Shown here in pieces: positions 54,924 to 63,789 of a stretch of 64,000 nucleotides of DNA (positions are counted from its first letter, which is position 1; the number at the start of each line of letters is the position of its first letter). Position numbers and translations under genes: made by a program. The notes under the pieces are model-generated. The model worked only from the letters and a program-made list of their open reading frames with translations. It was not told the DNA's origin and searched no databases. The stretch is taken from NCBI GenBank assembly GCA_002162875.1, contig MABA01000004.1, positions 62,001-126,000 of the forward strand, written 5' to 3'. This DNA comes from Rhodobacterales bacterium 52_120_T64 (GTDB lineage: Bacteria; Pseudomonadota; Alphaproteobacteria; Rhodobacterales; Rhodobacteraceae).

Positions 54924-56081
54924 ATGACTAAATTAAACTGGGGTATGATCGGTGGTGGCGAAGGTAGTCAAATTGGCCCTGCACACCGACTTGGTTCTGG
55001 ATTGGACGGCGAATTCTCTTTTGTTGCCGGTGCGTTAGATCATAATCCGGACGATGGTCGTGACTATGCGCAGCGCTTGGGCATAGCCGCTGATCGCGCT
55101 TATGGAGACTGGCGTGAAATGCTGGCAGGCGAGGTGGCGCGGGAAGATCGTGTTGATCTTGTAACCGTTGCAACACCGAATTCTACGCACTTTGAAATCA
55201 CCAAAGCTTTCCTTGAGGGCGGGTTCCATGTGCTGTGTGAAAAGCCGATGACCATGACGGTTGAGGAGGGTGAAGAGATAGTGAAAATCTCTGAATCTAC
55301 AGGTAAAATCTGCGCTGTGAATTACGGATATTCAGGATATTCCTTGGTGCGTCATATGAAGGCGATGGTTGCACGTGGTGACCTTGGAAAAGTTCGTTTG
55401 GTCGTTACGGAATTTGCACACGGGCATCACGCTGATGCGGCGGATGCGGATAACCCACGGGTTCGTTGGCGCTATGATCCGGCGCAGGCTGGCGTGTCTG
55501 CACAGTTTGCGGATTGTGGTATTCATGCGTTGCATATGGCCAGTTTTGTAACCGGACAAGAAGTTGAAAAACTGTCGGCAGATTTCGCATCTACAATTGA
55601 AAGTCGTGTGCTTGAAGATGACGCAATGGTGAACTTCCGTATGGACGGTGGAACGGTTGGAAGGCTTTGGACATCGTCAGTTGCTATTGGCCGGATGCAC
55701 GGTTTAACCATTCAGGTGTTTGGTGAAACTGGCGGATTGCGTTGGGCGCAGGAACAACCAAATCAGTTGTATTGGACGCCGGTTGGGGGCCGTGTTCAAG
55801 TTATCGAGCGTGGTGATGCGAACCTGTCACCAGAGGCCGATCGTGCGACGCGGGTTACCATCGGACATGCCGAGGGAATGCCGCTTGCGTTTGCGAATAT
55901 ATATTCGGATCTGGCCGAAGTTATTCGCGCGCAAAAAGAGGGTCGTAACGCTGACAGTGCAGCTGATTTGTACCCGCGTGCGGTGGATGGATTGCGGTCT
56001 ATGGCGGCGGTACATATGGCCGTGAAATCGGCAAATTCAGATGGTGAATGGGTAGATGCCCGGCCGCCGATGTTCCGCTAA
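54924..56081 (+). CDS. Gfo/Idh/MocA family oxidoreductase (second)
   Basis: 385-residue NAD(P)-dependent dehydrogenase. It has the Rossmann motif GMIGGGEGSQIGPAHR (somewhat irregular), the EKPMTMTVEEGE lysine and FADCGIHALHMASFVTGQEVE as the catalytic His region. Long inserts near residues 275-310 separate it from IolG. It probably acts on another inositol isomer or a derived sugar acid. It ends 5 bp before the repeat at 56086. Confidence 0.85.
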   Translation: MTKLNWGMIGGGEGSQIGPAHRLGSGLDGEFSFVAGALDHNPDDGRDYAQRLGIAADRAYGDWREMLAGEVAREDRVDLVTVATPNSTHFEITKAFLEGGFHVLCEKPMTMTVEEGEEIVKISESTGKICAVNYGYSGYSLVRHMKAMVARGDLGKVRLVVTEFAHGHHADAADADNPRVRWRYDPAQAGVSAQFADCGIHALHMASFVTGQEVEKLSADFASTIESRVLEDDAMVNFRMDGGTVGRLWTSSVAIGRMHGLTIQVFGETGGLRWAQEQPNQLYWTPVGGRVQVIERGDANLSPEADRATRVTIGHAEGMPLAFANIYSDLAEVIRAQKEGRNADSAADLYPRAVDGLRSMAAVHMAVKSANSDGEWVDARPPMFR

Positions 56082-56085
56082 AACG

Positions 56086-56130
56086 GCGTACACAACCCGT
56101 ACACAATGCGTGCACAACGCGTATGCACAA
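56086..56130. repeat. 11-bp-period tandem repeat, copy 2 of an interspersed element
   Basis: Four units (GCGTACACAAC, CCGTACACAAT, GCGTGCACAAC, GCGTATGCACAA) directly follow the stop of the second Gfo/Idh gene. It is nearly identical to the reverse complement of 8499-8541, so this is a dispersed repeat and not a local duplication. Confidence 0.75.
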
Positions 56131-56158
56131 TTTATGTATATTGCGTGATATTATTAAT

Positions 56159-56197
56159 AAAGGGTTAACGTCAGAGATGTCGTTAACCCTTTTTTAA
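56159..56197 (+). terminator. rho-independent terminator after the iolE operon
   Basis: A perfect 12-bp stem (AAAGGGTTAACG with CGTTAACCCTTT) is followed by a T run. The right arm includes the stop codon of the convergent LacI gene (56183-56185). Confidence 0.88.
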
Positions 56198-57178
56198 TGT
56201 TCCACGCTCGACAATCCGGCAGGGGAACAGGCGGGTTTCGGGGTAGCGATCCGGTTCGTCCAGCATCGCTACGATCAGTTCAATTGAGGAGCTGATGATC
56301 TGACTGACGGGTTGGTGGATTGTGGTAAGATTGAAGTTTTCCCAAGCCGCCATTTCCATGTCGTTCAGGCCGATTATTCCTATGTCGTCGGGCACGGATA
56401 GCCCCGCCGTTTCGATGGCACTTAACGCCCCGATGGAGAGAACATCATCGCCGCAAAAATACGCCTCGGCGTGATCCTTTTTAAGAAGCCGGAGCATTTC
56501 TTTTCGGCCAGCTTCATGGGAATATGCGTCAGCGTAACTATAGGAAACCTCGATGTCTGGGTGCTTTCCGGCTTCTTCCATAAAGCCATCAAAACGATCT
56601 TGCGTCGACGTCGCGTTTTCTGGTCCACCCATGAAACCGATGGATTTGTAGTCTTTTTCGATCAGGCAGCGGGCAGCCATGCGCCCACACTGTTGGTTGT
56701 CAATTCCTACGATGTGAACATCAGGTGTTGCGGAAAAACGTCCGAACGAATGGACGACCGGAACCTTTGCATCGCGGAAAGCTTTGGAAAACCCGGACGG
56801 CAATGTGGAGGAGGCGACGATTACGCCGTCGACCGAGTACTGCCGAAGCATCTTCACGGATTCCTCCGGATCAGTCTCGTCTGTTAGATTTACGAGCAGA
56901 GGTCTTAGCCCGCGTTCTTGAAGGCCGCGTGTAAATAAATCAAAGACTTGCAGGAATATCGGGTTGTGGAAGTTGTTTGACACAAGGCCGATCATCTTGG
57001 TGCGGCGTGTGGTTAAACTGCGGGCCAGAAAGTTAGGGCTGTAGCCCAGCTCGTCTGCTGCTTTTTCAACTTTTTTGCGGGTTTTGGCCGAAACCGATGC
57101 GCCTTCCGTAAAGGTTCTGGAAACCGCCGACCGGGAAACCCCGGCGCGTAAAGCGACTTCCTTTAGTGTTACGGCCAT
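56183..57178 (-). CDS. LacI family transcriptional regulator of the inositol locus
   Basis: About 331 residues. An N-terminal LacI HTH (VTLKEVALRAGVSRSAVSRTFTEG) and hinge (LGYSPNFLARSLTTRRT) precede a periplasmic-binding-protein-like ligand domain. ATG at 57178 follows AGGAGC; the frame further upstream is not used. The 16-bp palindrome at 57286-57301 lies 108 bp upstream and its twin at 52842-52857 controls iolD and the Gfo/Idh gene, so this protein is the likely repressor of both (inference). Confidence 0.9.
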   Translation of the reverse strand: MAVTLKEVALRAGVSRSAVSRTFTEGASVSAKTRKKVEKAADELGYSPNFLARSLTTRRTKMIGLVSNNFHNPIFLQVFDLFTRGLQERGLRPLLVNLTDETDPEESVKMLRQYSVDGVIVASSTLPSGFSKAFRDAKVPVVHSFGRFSATPDVHIVGIDNQQCGRMAARCLIEKDYKSIGFMGGPENATSTQDRFDGFMEEAGKHPDIEVSYSYADAYSHEAGRKEMLRLLKKDHAEAYFCGDDVLSIGALSAIETAGLSVPDDIGIIGLNDMEMAAWENFNLTTIHQPVSQIISSSIELIVAMLDEPDRYPETRLFPCRIVERGTLKKG

Positions 57179-57285
57179 GCCTGCTCCTTGATCGCCGTCA
57201 TAGTTTGGCGCTGAACTTTCTCTAAGGTGCGTGATTAAAAGTGTAAACAATCATGCGGGTCCATATTGTCCCAGACAAAATAAAA

Positions 57286-57301
57286 TTGCAACCGGTTGCA
57301 A
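57286..57301. promoter_or_regulatory. LacI-type operator, copy 2 (lacI / inositol ABC transporter)
   Basis: A perfect 16-bp palindrome identical to 52842-52857. It lies between the LacI gene and the substrate-binding protein gene. Confidence 0.85.
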
Positions 57302-57392
57302 AATGAGTTGAATTGTGATTACTTGAGTCGCACGAGGGGCATTTGGGTCTTTCGAGAGAGATAACTATTCAACTTTTCTGGGAGGAAAATGA

Positions 57393-58346
57393 ATGAACCG
57401 TATTATCAAAAACCTAGCTTTGGCTGCTACGGTCGTTGCGGCGCCATTGGCGTTCACGGCTGGTACTGCCCAAGCTGAAGGCGAGAAGTATATCCTCGTT
57501 AGCCACGCTCCGGATTCGGATAGCTGGTGGAATACTATTAAAAACGGTATCGCGCTTGCTGGTGATCAAATGGGCGTTGAAGTTGAGTACCGTAACCCGC
57601 CATCAGGCGATTTGGCTGACATGGCGCGTATCATTCAGCAGGCCGCGGCGTCCAAACCGAATGGCATTATCACAACACTTTCAGATTTTGATGTTCTAAG
57701 TGGTCCGATCTCTGACGCGGTTGCACAGGGAATTAACGTTATCATCATGAACTCCGGCTCACCTGAGCAGGCACGTGAAGTTGGTGCGCTAATGTATGTT
57801 GGCCAGCCTGAGTATGACGCTGGTTACGCTGCTGGTCTTCGCGCTTCCGGTGACGGCGTTGGGTCGTTCCTATGTGTGAACCACTACATCTCTAGCCCGT
57901 CTTCGACAGAACGCTGTCAGGGATTTGCTGATGGTCTAGGTGTTGATCTGGGCAACCAGATGATCGATTCCGGTCAGGATCCGGCCGAGATCAAGAACAA
58001 AGTTCTTGCTTACCTTTCAGCTAACCCCGGCACAGATGCTATCCTGACGCTTGGTCCAACCTCTGCTGATCCTACATTGGCAGCGCTTGATGAAAATGGT
58101 TTGGCTGGCGACATCTACTTCGGCACTTTCGATCTGGGTACAGAAATCGTTAAAGGTATCAAAGCCGGTATCATCAACTGGGGTATCGATCAGCAGCCGT
58201 TCTTGCAGGCTTACCTGCCGGTTATCATCTTGGCTAACTATGATCGTTACGGCGTTCTACCTGGTAACAATATCAACTCTGGTCCGGGCTTCGTTACAGC
58301 CGAGGGCCTGACGTTGGTGGAAAAATGGGCTGGCGAGTACCGCTAG
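57393..58346 (+). CDS. sugar ABC transporter substrate-binding protein (probable inositol)
   Basis: 317-residue periplasmic protein with a signal peptide ending TAQAEG and a Peripla_BP_4 fold (YILVSHAPDSDSWWNTIKNG, then YVGQPEYDAGYAAG). Start ATG 57393 follows GGGAGG. It sits beside the LacI regulator and iol genes, which suggests myo-inositol as ligand (inference). It is followed by an intercistronic terminator, a common way to express the binding protein above the permease. Confidence 0.9.
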   Translation: MNRIIKNLALAATVVAAPLAFTAGTAQAEGEKYILVSHAPDSDSWWNTIKNGIALAGDQMGVEVEYRNPPSGDLADMARIIQQAAASKPNGIITTLSDFDVLSGPISDAVAQGINVIIMNSGSPEQAREVGALMYVGQPEYDAGYAAGLRASGDGVGSFLCVNHYISSPSSTERCQGFADGLGVDLGNQMIDSGQDPAEIKNKVLAYLSANPGTDAILTLGPTSADPTLAALDENGLAGDIYFGTFDLGTEIVKGIKAGIINWGIDQQPFLQAYLPVIILANYDRYGVLPGNNINSGPGFVTAEGLTLVEKWAGEYR

Positions 58347-58360
58347 GTCGTGTGATTTTG

Positions 58361-58394
58361 TGGCGGCTGCTTTCTTAGTTGCCGCCATTTTTCT
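58361..58394 (+). terminator. intercistronic attenuating terminator after the binding-protein gene
   Basis: A perfect 7-bp stem (TGGCGGC with GCCGCCA) around a 13-nt loop is followed by TTTTTCTT, 15 bp after the binding-protein stop. Partial termination would lower permease and ATPase expression. Confidence 0.75.
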
Positions 58395-58417
58395 TATTTG
58401 ATTTTAGGGAGCCCGAG

Positions 58418-59542
58418 ATGTCGGAAACCGCACAAACAGCCCCGCCAACGGATGAACGCGTCAAGGAGATGTCAAGCTTTCGCAAAAGTTTGATCCGTCC
58501 TGAACTGGGCGGCATCTGTGGCACCATCCTTGTCTTTGTATTCTTTTTCCTGACGGCACGCGATTCAGGCATGTTCTCGCCCGCGGGCGTAATGAACTGG
58601 TCAGTAGTATCTGCGCAGTTCACAATTATCGCCGTCGGCGCGTGTTTGCTGATGATTGCAGGGGAATTCGACCTTTCAGTGGGGTCCATGATCGGTTTTG
58701 CCGGCATGTCGATTGCACTTCTTTCTGTTAGCTTTGGCTGGCCTGTCTGGTTGGCAATCACTATTACGTTCGTGCTTTGTATGGCGATCGGCGCGTTTAA
58801 CGGCTGGCTGGTTGTCAAAACTGGATTGCCGAGTTTTATTGTGACACTGGCGTTCTTGTTTATTCTACGCGGCCTGACAATTTTTGCAGCGATTGCGACG
58901 ACACGGAAAACCATTATTGGTGGTGTGCGCGATGTTGCTGAAGGCGATTGGCTGGCGCCAATATTTGGCGGAAAGATCTTTACGGGCTTTTTCCAATGGA
59001 TGGGAGACCATGGCTGGATTGAAACTTTCGTTCGCGGTTCCAAAGCGGGACAACCAGTGGTCGAGGGTATTCCTATGCTGATCGTCTGGGCGCTCGGGCT
59101 GGTTGTATTTGGTCATATAGTGTTGACGAAAACCCGGTTTGGTAACTGGATTTTCGCAGCGGGTGGCGATGCGCAGTCCGCACGATATACTGGTGTTCCG
59201 GTAAATCGCGTTAAAATCATCATGTTTATGTTTACCGCATTTTGTGCATGTGTATTTGCCACAGCGCAGGTGATGGAATTTGGTTCAGCTGGAGCTGATC
59301 GTGGTGTTCTTAAAGAATTCGAGGCGATCATTTCGGTTGTTATCGGTGGTGCGTTGTTGACGGGTGGATATGGCTCGGTTATCGGCGCGGCCCTTGGCGC
59401 GCTTATCTTCGGAGTGGTGCAGCAAGGCTTGTTCTTTGCCGGTGTAGAAAGTTCACTATTCCGCGTATTCCTTGGAGTTATATTGCTGCTCGCGGTGATC
59501 CTTAACACCTATATCCGACGCATGATTACAGGGGAGAAATAA
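58418..59542 (+). CDS. sugar ABC transporter permease (BPD_transp_2)
   Basis: About 374-residue inner-membrane permease with eight to ten hydrophobic segments. FIIAVGACLLMIAGEFDLSVGS-like and GLPSFIVTLAFLFILRG segments match RbsC/IatP permeases. ATG at 58418 is preferred over 58379, which is inside the terminator region. It ends 1 bp before the ATPase gene. Confidence 0.9.
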   Translation: MSETAQTAPPTDERVKEMSSFRKSLIRPELGGICGTILVFVFFFLTARDSGMFSPAGVMNWSVVSAQFTIIAVGACLLMIAGEFDLSVGSMIGFAGMSIALLSVSFGWPVWLAITITFVLCMAIGAFNGWLVVKTGLPSFIVTLAFLFILRGLTIFAAIATTRKTIIGGVRDVAEGDWLAPIFGGKIFTGFFQWMGDHGWIETFVRGSKAGQPVVEGIPMLIVWALGLVVFGHIVLTKTRFGNWIFAAGGDAQSARYTGVPVNRVKIIMFMFTAFCACVFATAQVMEFGSAGADRGVLKEFEAIISVVIGGALLTGGYGSVIGAALGALIFGVVQQGLFFAGVESSLFRVFLGVILLLAVILNTYIRRMITGEK

Positions 59543-59543
59543 G

Positions 59544-60323
59544 ATGACCAAACCTATCATTCAAATGAAGAATATCGAAAAGCACTTTGGTCCTGTTATT
59601 GCGTTGGCCGGTGTATCCGTAGATGTCATTCCGGGCGAATGTCACTGCCTGTTGGGTGACAACGGTGCTGGTAAGTCGACATTCATCAAGACGATGTCGG
59701 GTGTTCACAAAGCCACCAAGGGCGAGATCTATTTCGAGGGCAACGAGATGAATTTCGATCGCCCCCGTGATGCGATGGCTGCTGGAATTTCGACGGTTTA
59801 CCAAGATTTGGCGATGATCCCGCTGATGTCTGTAGCGCGTAATTTCTTCATGGGTAACGAGCCTACGAAGCGTGTTGCCGGTATCAATTTCTTCGATCAC
59901 AAACTGGCCAACGAGGTCACGATGGAAGAAATGCGTAAAATGGGCATCAATTTGCGTGGTCCTGATCAGGCGGTTGGAACCTTGTCTGGTGGCGAGCGGC
60001 AGACAGTGGCTATTGCCCGCGCGGTGCATTTCGGTGCCAAGGTTCTGATCCTCGACGAGCCGACATCGGCCTTGGGCGTGCGCCAGACGGCTAATGTTCT
60101 GGCCACTGTTGATCGGGTGCGCAAAAAAGGCATTGCGGTGGTGTTCATCACCCACAACGTTCGCCATGCGATGGCTGTGGGCGATAGGTTCACGGTTCTG
60201 GATCGTGGCAAAACGCTGGGCACGGCAAAGCGCGGTGAGATCACGCCGGAGGAATTGCAGGACTTGATGGCCGGCGGCCAGGAGCTTGCAACGCTCGAAG
60301 GGTCGCTTGGCGGAACTGTGTAG
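59544..60323 (+). CDS. sugar ABC transporter ATP-binding protein, single-domain
   Basis: 259-residue nucleotide-binding subunit with Walker A GDNGAGKST, signature LSGGERQTVA, Walker B LILDEPTSALG and switch VFITHNVRHA. It has one nucleotide-binding domain, unlike the duplicated RbsA/IatA type, so two copies pair in the transporter. It ends about 30 bp before a terminator. Confidence 0.92.
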   Translation: MTKPIIQMKNIEKHFGPVIALAGVSVDVIPGECHCLLGDNGAGKSTFIKTMSGVHKATKGEIYFEGNEMNFDRPRDAMAAGISTVYQDLAMIPLMSVARNFFMGNEPTKRVAGINFFDHKLANEVTMEEMRKMGINLRGPDQAVGTLSGGERQTVAIARAVHFGAKVLILDEPTSALGVRQTANVLATVDRVRKKGIAVVFITHNVRHAMAVGDRFTVLDRGKTLGTAKRGEITPEELQDLMAGGQELATLEGSLGGTV

Positions 60324-60352
60324 TTTGACCTAGCACCTAGGTTAGATCTAAT

Positions 60353-60386
60353 GGGCGTTCGCATGTGAAATGCGGGCGCCCTTTTC
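60353..60386 (+). terminator. rho-independent terminator of the inositol transporter operon
   Basis: A 12-bp stem (GGGCGTTCGCAT with ATGCGGGCGCCC, two G-T pairs) is followed by TTTTC, 30 bp after the ATPase stop. Confidence 0.8.
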
Positions 60387-60390
60387 TATT

Positions 60391-61422
60391 TCAGACATCA
60401 AACCGAGAGGGAATATTCATTGGCGTAATAATCTGAATATCCGACGCTGTGGGTGGTACGGCAAGTTTAACGAGTTTGTGGTGTGCCATCATGTGCAAAA
60501 ACGCAATTCTAATATCTTCGCGCAGGTCGTGCTGCAAAACGACTGTTATCTTGCCTTCCCGCAGCAGTCTTAGATTGTCGGCGTCCAAATCATGCGCGAT
60601 GAAAACGTCTGGTTTACGCTTAAGATTCTCTAAAACCTGTTGGATGGCGGTGTTACCACCACCCATTGAATAGACTGCACAAATATCCGGTGTATTTGAA
60701 ATCGCCAGTTCGACCTTTTGTGCCGTGCTGGCATTCAGGCCAGCACCACCGCTGGCATCGAGCACATGTAGGTCTGGCCGAAGGTGTGCCATTACTTCGC
60801 AAAACCCTTGATACCTATCATCTTCACCTTGGAATAGTGTGTCACTTTTCGTTGTAAGAACTGTACCATTGGTATGGCTTAACATATTTGCAAATAGGTA
60901 GGCAGCCGTGCGCCCCGCATTAAAATTGTCGAGCCCCGCATAGGCCAATCTATCAGATCCAGAGATATCGGTGAAAATCGTAACGACGGGAATGCCTTTT
61001 TTCATGAGCTCGGAAATACCTTCGCGAATTGCTGGTAGATCGCGGGCCTTGATGCAAACACCTTGACTACCGCGTTTTGCAATACTTTTAAGAATAGCAG
61101 CACATTCTTCTTCGGACATGCGCTCTTTGAAGTTGAAGCGCGGGCGAATGACCGCTGGATTGAACGCAGGCAGCACATCTTCGGTCGCGTGGCGGATTTC
61201 ACGGCTGAAACGGGCAGGGGCCTCGACTACGAAGTCGATAAACATCCGTCGACCACGTGCGGAAAGCTGGGTTTCTTGCCCTTCCAGTTCGGAAATTGCA
61301 TCGCTTACGCGCCGCCTCGTTTGCGGGCTTACATGAGCGCGCTTGTTCAAGGCTCGATCAACGGTTGCGGTGCTAAGGCCAGCCTGTTGTGCAATTTCTT
61401 TAATCGGAAAACGATGAGTCAT
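60391..61422 (-). CDS. LacI family transcriptional regulator, second
   Basis: 343 residues with a LacI-type HTH (FPIKEIAQQAGLSTATVDRALN) and a periplasmic-binding-protein-like domain. The hinge is shorter and less conserved (ELEGQETQLSARGRRMF) than in the first LacI regulator. It is divergent from the dioxygenase gene with about 84 bp between them. It probably controls that neighbour; no clear palindrome was found by eye in the gap. Confidence 0.85.
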   Translation of the reverse strand: MTHRFPIKEIAQQAGLSTATVDRALNKRAHVSPQTRRRVSDAISELEGQETQLSARGRRMFIDFVVEAPARFSREIRHATEDVLPAFNPAVIRPRFNFKERMSEEECAAILKSIAKRGSQGVCIKARDLPAIREGISELMKKGIPVVTIFTDISGSDRLAYAGLDNFNAGRTAAYLFANMLSHTNGTVLTTKSDTLFQGEDDRYQGFCEVMAHLRPDLHVLDASGGAGLNASTAQKVELAISNTPDICAVYSMGGGNTAIQQVLENLKRKPDVFIAHDLDADNLRLLREGKITVVLQHDLREDIRIAFLHMMAHHKLVKLAVPPTASDIQIITPMNIPSRFDV

Positions 61423-61506
61423 TTGATGTATTATTGATGGATTTTAGCACAGAAAACAAACGTTAAATTTGATAGTATTTCGGTAACAACCAAAAAGGGG
61501 GAAGTT

Positions 61507-62688
61507 ATGAAAGACACCATTAAGAAACCATCCGGTTATTTCTACGCTGATGAATGTAGCCTTGATGAATTTGTTGGTGTGGTCTCGCAATCGCTAGATA
61601 AAGCAGAATTATCATTCGCGGCTGCAGTTGAACAGAACATCCCGATTTATGATATAAACGCGTTGGGGGAGAAGCTTTCGCAACCGGACACGCGCTTGCA
61701 TATCATGTCAGAATGGGCGGATGTTCTAAGAAACTCGGCTGGCGTATTGGTGTTGAAAGGTGCTTACGCTGACACTGCGCCGATTGATGCGGCATCCGAA
61801 ATCTATAACGGAATTATTGAGACGCAAAGGAAAGAGAGCGACGGGGAAGGGGATCACTTCGCCAAAGCTGGCGCGAATGACCGCATCTGGAATTCCTTGC
61901 AAAAACTTTGTGATCGCTCGCCTGAAACCTTTGCACGATATTTCGGTAATGTCGCGATTGCGGCAGTGTGCGAGGCTTGGCTTGGTCCGAATTATCAAAT
62001 GACGGCGCAGGTTAATCTGGTGCGTCCGGGTGGTGCAGCGCAACAGGCGCATCGGGACTATCATCTGGGCTTCCAGACTGCGGAAGCTTCTTCGCAATAC
62101 CCCGCGCATGTGCATGATCTTTCGCCAGCTTTAACGTTGCAGGGGGCCGTCGCCCACACCGATATGCCTGTCGAAACTGGCCCGACAAAGCTGTTACCGT
62201 TTTCCCAATTATATCGTGCAGGGTACGCCGCATGGCGTCGCGAAGATTTCCGCAACTATTTTGAGGCGCATCAGGTGCAGTTGCCGCTGTCAAAAGGTGA
62301 CGCGGTGTTTTTCAGCCCAGCGCTATTCCATGCTGCTGGTGACAATTTTAGCAAAAATACAGGTCGGATGGCGAACTTGTTGCAAGTATCCTCGGCTTTC
62401 GGCCGGGCGATGGAGACGATTGACCGTAAAGCAATGTCAGAACAGTTGTTTCCGGCGATGGCAAAACTGCAAAGCGAGGGCGCGTTAACCAAGGGTGAAA
62501 TTGTAGCGGCGGTTGCGTCGTGTGCCGAGGGGTATTCATTTCCTACCAACCTTGACCGAGATCCTCCGCTTGGTGGTCTCGCACCTGAAACACAGCAGGC
62601 CATCTTCCACCGCGCACTCGCTGAAAAATGGACGCCGGAAACGTTTTCGAAAACTTTACAGAAACAGGTAGAACGTAGAAAAGCCTAA
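61507..62688 (+). CDS. phytanoyl-CoA dioxygenase (PhyH)-like Fe(II)/2-oxoglutarate oxygenase
   Basis: 393-residue protein with the cupin oxygenase pattern. QQAHRDYHLGFQ supplies the HxD metal ligands (near residue 183). SPALFHAAGDN supplies the distal His, and TGRMANLLQ the Arg that binds 2-oxoglutarate. The start has GGGGGAAG. The substrate is unknown; it lies between the inositol transporter and Kdo genes and faces a LacI-type regulator. An amino-sugar or polyol hydroxylation is possible but unsupported. Confidence 0.8.
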   Translation: MKDTIKKPSGYFYADECSLDEFVGVVSQSLDKAELSFAAAVEQNIPIYDINALGEKLSQPDTRLHIMSEWADVLRNSAGVLVLKGAYADTAPIDAASEIYNGIIETQRKESDGEGDHFAKAGANDRIWNSLQKLCDRSPETFARYFGNVAIAAVCEAWLGPNYQMTAQVNLVRPGGAAQQAHRDYHLGFQTAEASSQYPAHVHDLSPALTLQGAVAHTDMPVETGPTKLLPFSQLYRAGYAAWRREDFRNYFEAHQVQLPLSKGDAVFFSPALFHAAGDNFSKNTGRMANLLQVSSAFGRAMETIDRKAMSEQLFPAMAKLQSEGALTKGEIVAAVASCAEGYSFPTNLDRDPPLGGLAPETQQAIFHRALAEKWTPETFSKTLQKQVERRKA

Positions 62689-62982
62689 CACTGGAGGGTT
62701 TAGGGCTACTAATGTGTTTTGTTGATCTGAAATTTTTGTGGCGATGCAATTTTTGGTTTGGAGTGATGGTGAGGGCGAAGTTTAGGACCTTTCTACTGAG
62801 CAGCGAGATGGAGAAACAGCGATGAAAGTGGCCGACACCGTCGATAAGAAAGAGGTCGGTCGTTGGACGATGACGGGATATTGCAAATCGTCGACCGATC
62901 CCGTTAATAATCGGTCTGATATTCGACACAAGGCAGTAAAAAGCCCTTGGCGTTTATGCTCGAATCATTCATCAATGAGGGC
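62689..62982. other. non-coding gap before kdsB
   Basis: About 290 bp with no credible gene. A 54-codon reading frame (62822-62986) overlaps the kdsB start by 4 bp, but it has no recognised motif or strong ribosome site. No terminator or palindrome stands out. Confidence 0.4.
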
Positions 62983-63789
62983 ATGAAAACAGATGTCGTA
63001 ATTATAATCCCCGCTCGCTATGCTTCATCGCGCTTCGAGGGTAAGCCGCTTGCGCCGTTGGTCGGTGCAACTGGTGTCGCCAAATCCTTGATCGAGCGAA
63101 GTTGGAATACCGCCATGATGGTGGACGGAATTTCAGGTGTCTATGTCGCCACAGATGACGACAGGATCGCCGATGCGGCTCGAGCCTTTGGTGCGAACGT
63201 CATAATGACATCCTCGGGTTGTAAAAATGGTACAGAGCGAGTTGCCGAAGCGGTCAAATCATTGGATAGCGTTCCAGATATCGTCGTTAATCTGCAGGGG
63301 GATGCGCCGCTGACTCCGCCTTGGTTTTTGACCGCGTTGATCGACGAGTTGCGCGACGACCCTTCTGTGCAGATGGCAACACCGGTATTACGTTGCGATG
63401 GTCAAACGTTGCAGAACTTTCGCGACGATCGCAAGAACGGCCGCGTTGGTGGAACAACCGCGATATTTGATGCATCACATGATGCGCTGTATTTTTCGAA
63501 GGAAGTCATCCCATATACTAATGATGACTACGAGCCTGAACAGGAAACTCCGGTTTTTCATCACGTCGGCGTTTATGCATATCGGCAGGCGGCGCTTCAG
63601 GCGTATATCGACTGGAATGTCGGCACATTCGAGACATTGGAAGGACTGGAACAATTGCGTTTCCTTGAAAATGGAAAACCAGTGCGTTGCGTCACAGTCG
63701 AGGCTCCGGGGCGTGTATTTTGGGAGCTGAATAATCCCGTGGATGTCGCCCGTATCGAGTCCGTGTTACTTAGGGAGGGCTGGGAATGA
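62983..63789 (+). CDS. kdsB: 3-deoxy-manno-octulosonate cytidylyltransferase
   Basis: About 268-residue enzyme making CMP-Kdo from CTP and Kdo. Visible motifs are IIIPARYASSRFEGKPLAP at the N-terminus, VVNLQGDAPLTPP (metal site) and YYEPEQETP-like plus HHVGVYAYRQAAL later. The family is KdsB/KpsU; whether it serves lipopolysaccharide or capsule cannot be told from sequence alone. ATG at 62983 is chosen, but 62956 is also in frame and neither has a strong ribosome site. It overlaps kdsA by 4 bp. Confidence 0.88.
   Translation: MKTDVVIIIPARYASSRFEGKPLAPLVGATGVAKSLIERSWNTAMMVDGISGVYVATDDDRIADAARAFGANVIMTSSGCKNGTERVAEAVKSLDSVPDIVVNLQGDAPLTPPWFLTALIDELRDDPSVQMATPVLRCDGQTLQNFRDDRKNGRVGGTTAIFDASHDALYFSKEVIPYTNDDYEPEQETPVFHHVGVYAYRQAALQAYIDWNVGTFETLEGLEQLRFLENGKPVRCVTVEAPGRVFWELNNPVDVARIESVLLREGWE

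Noticed and set aside
62822-62986. 54-codon frame overlapping the kdsB start
   Set aside because: No motif, no good ribosome site and unremarkable composition.
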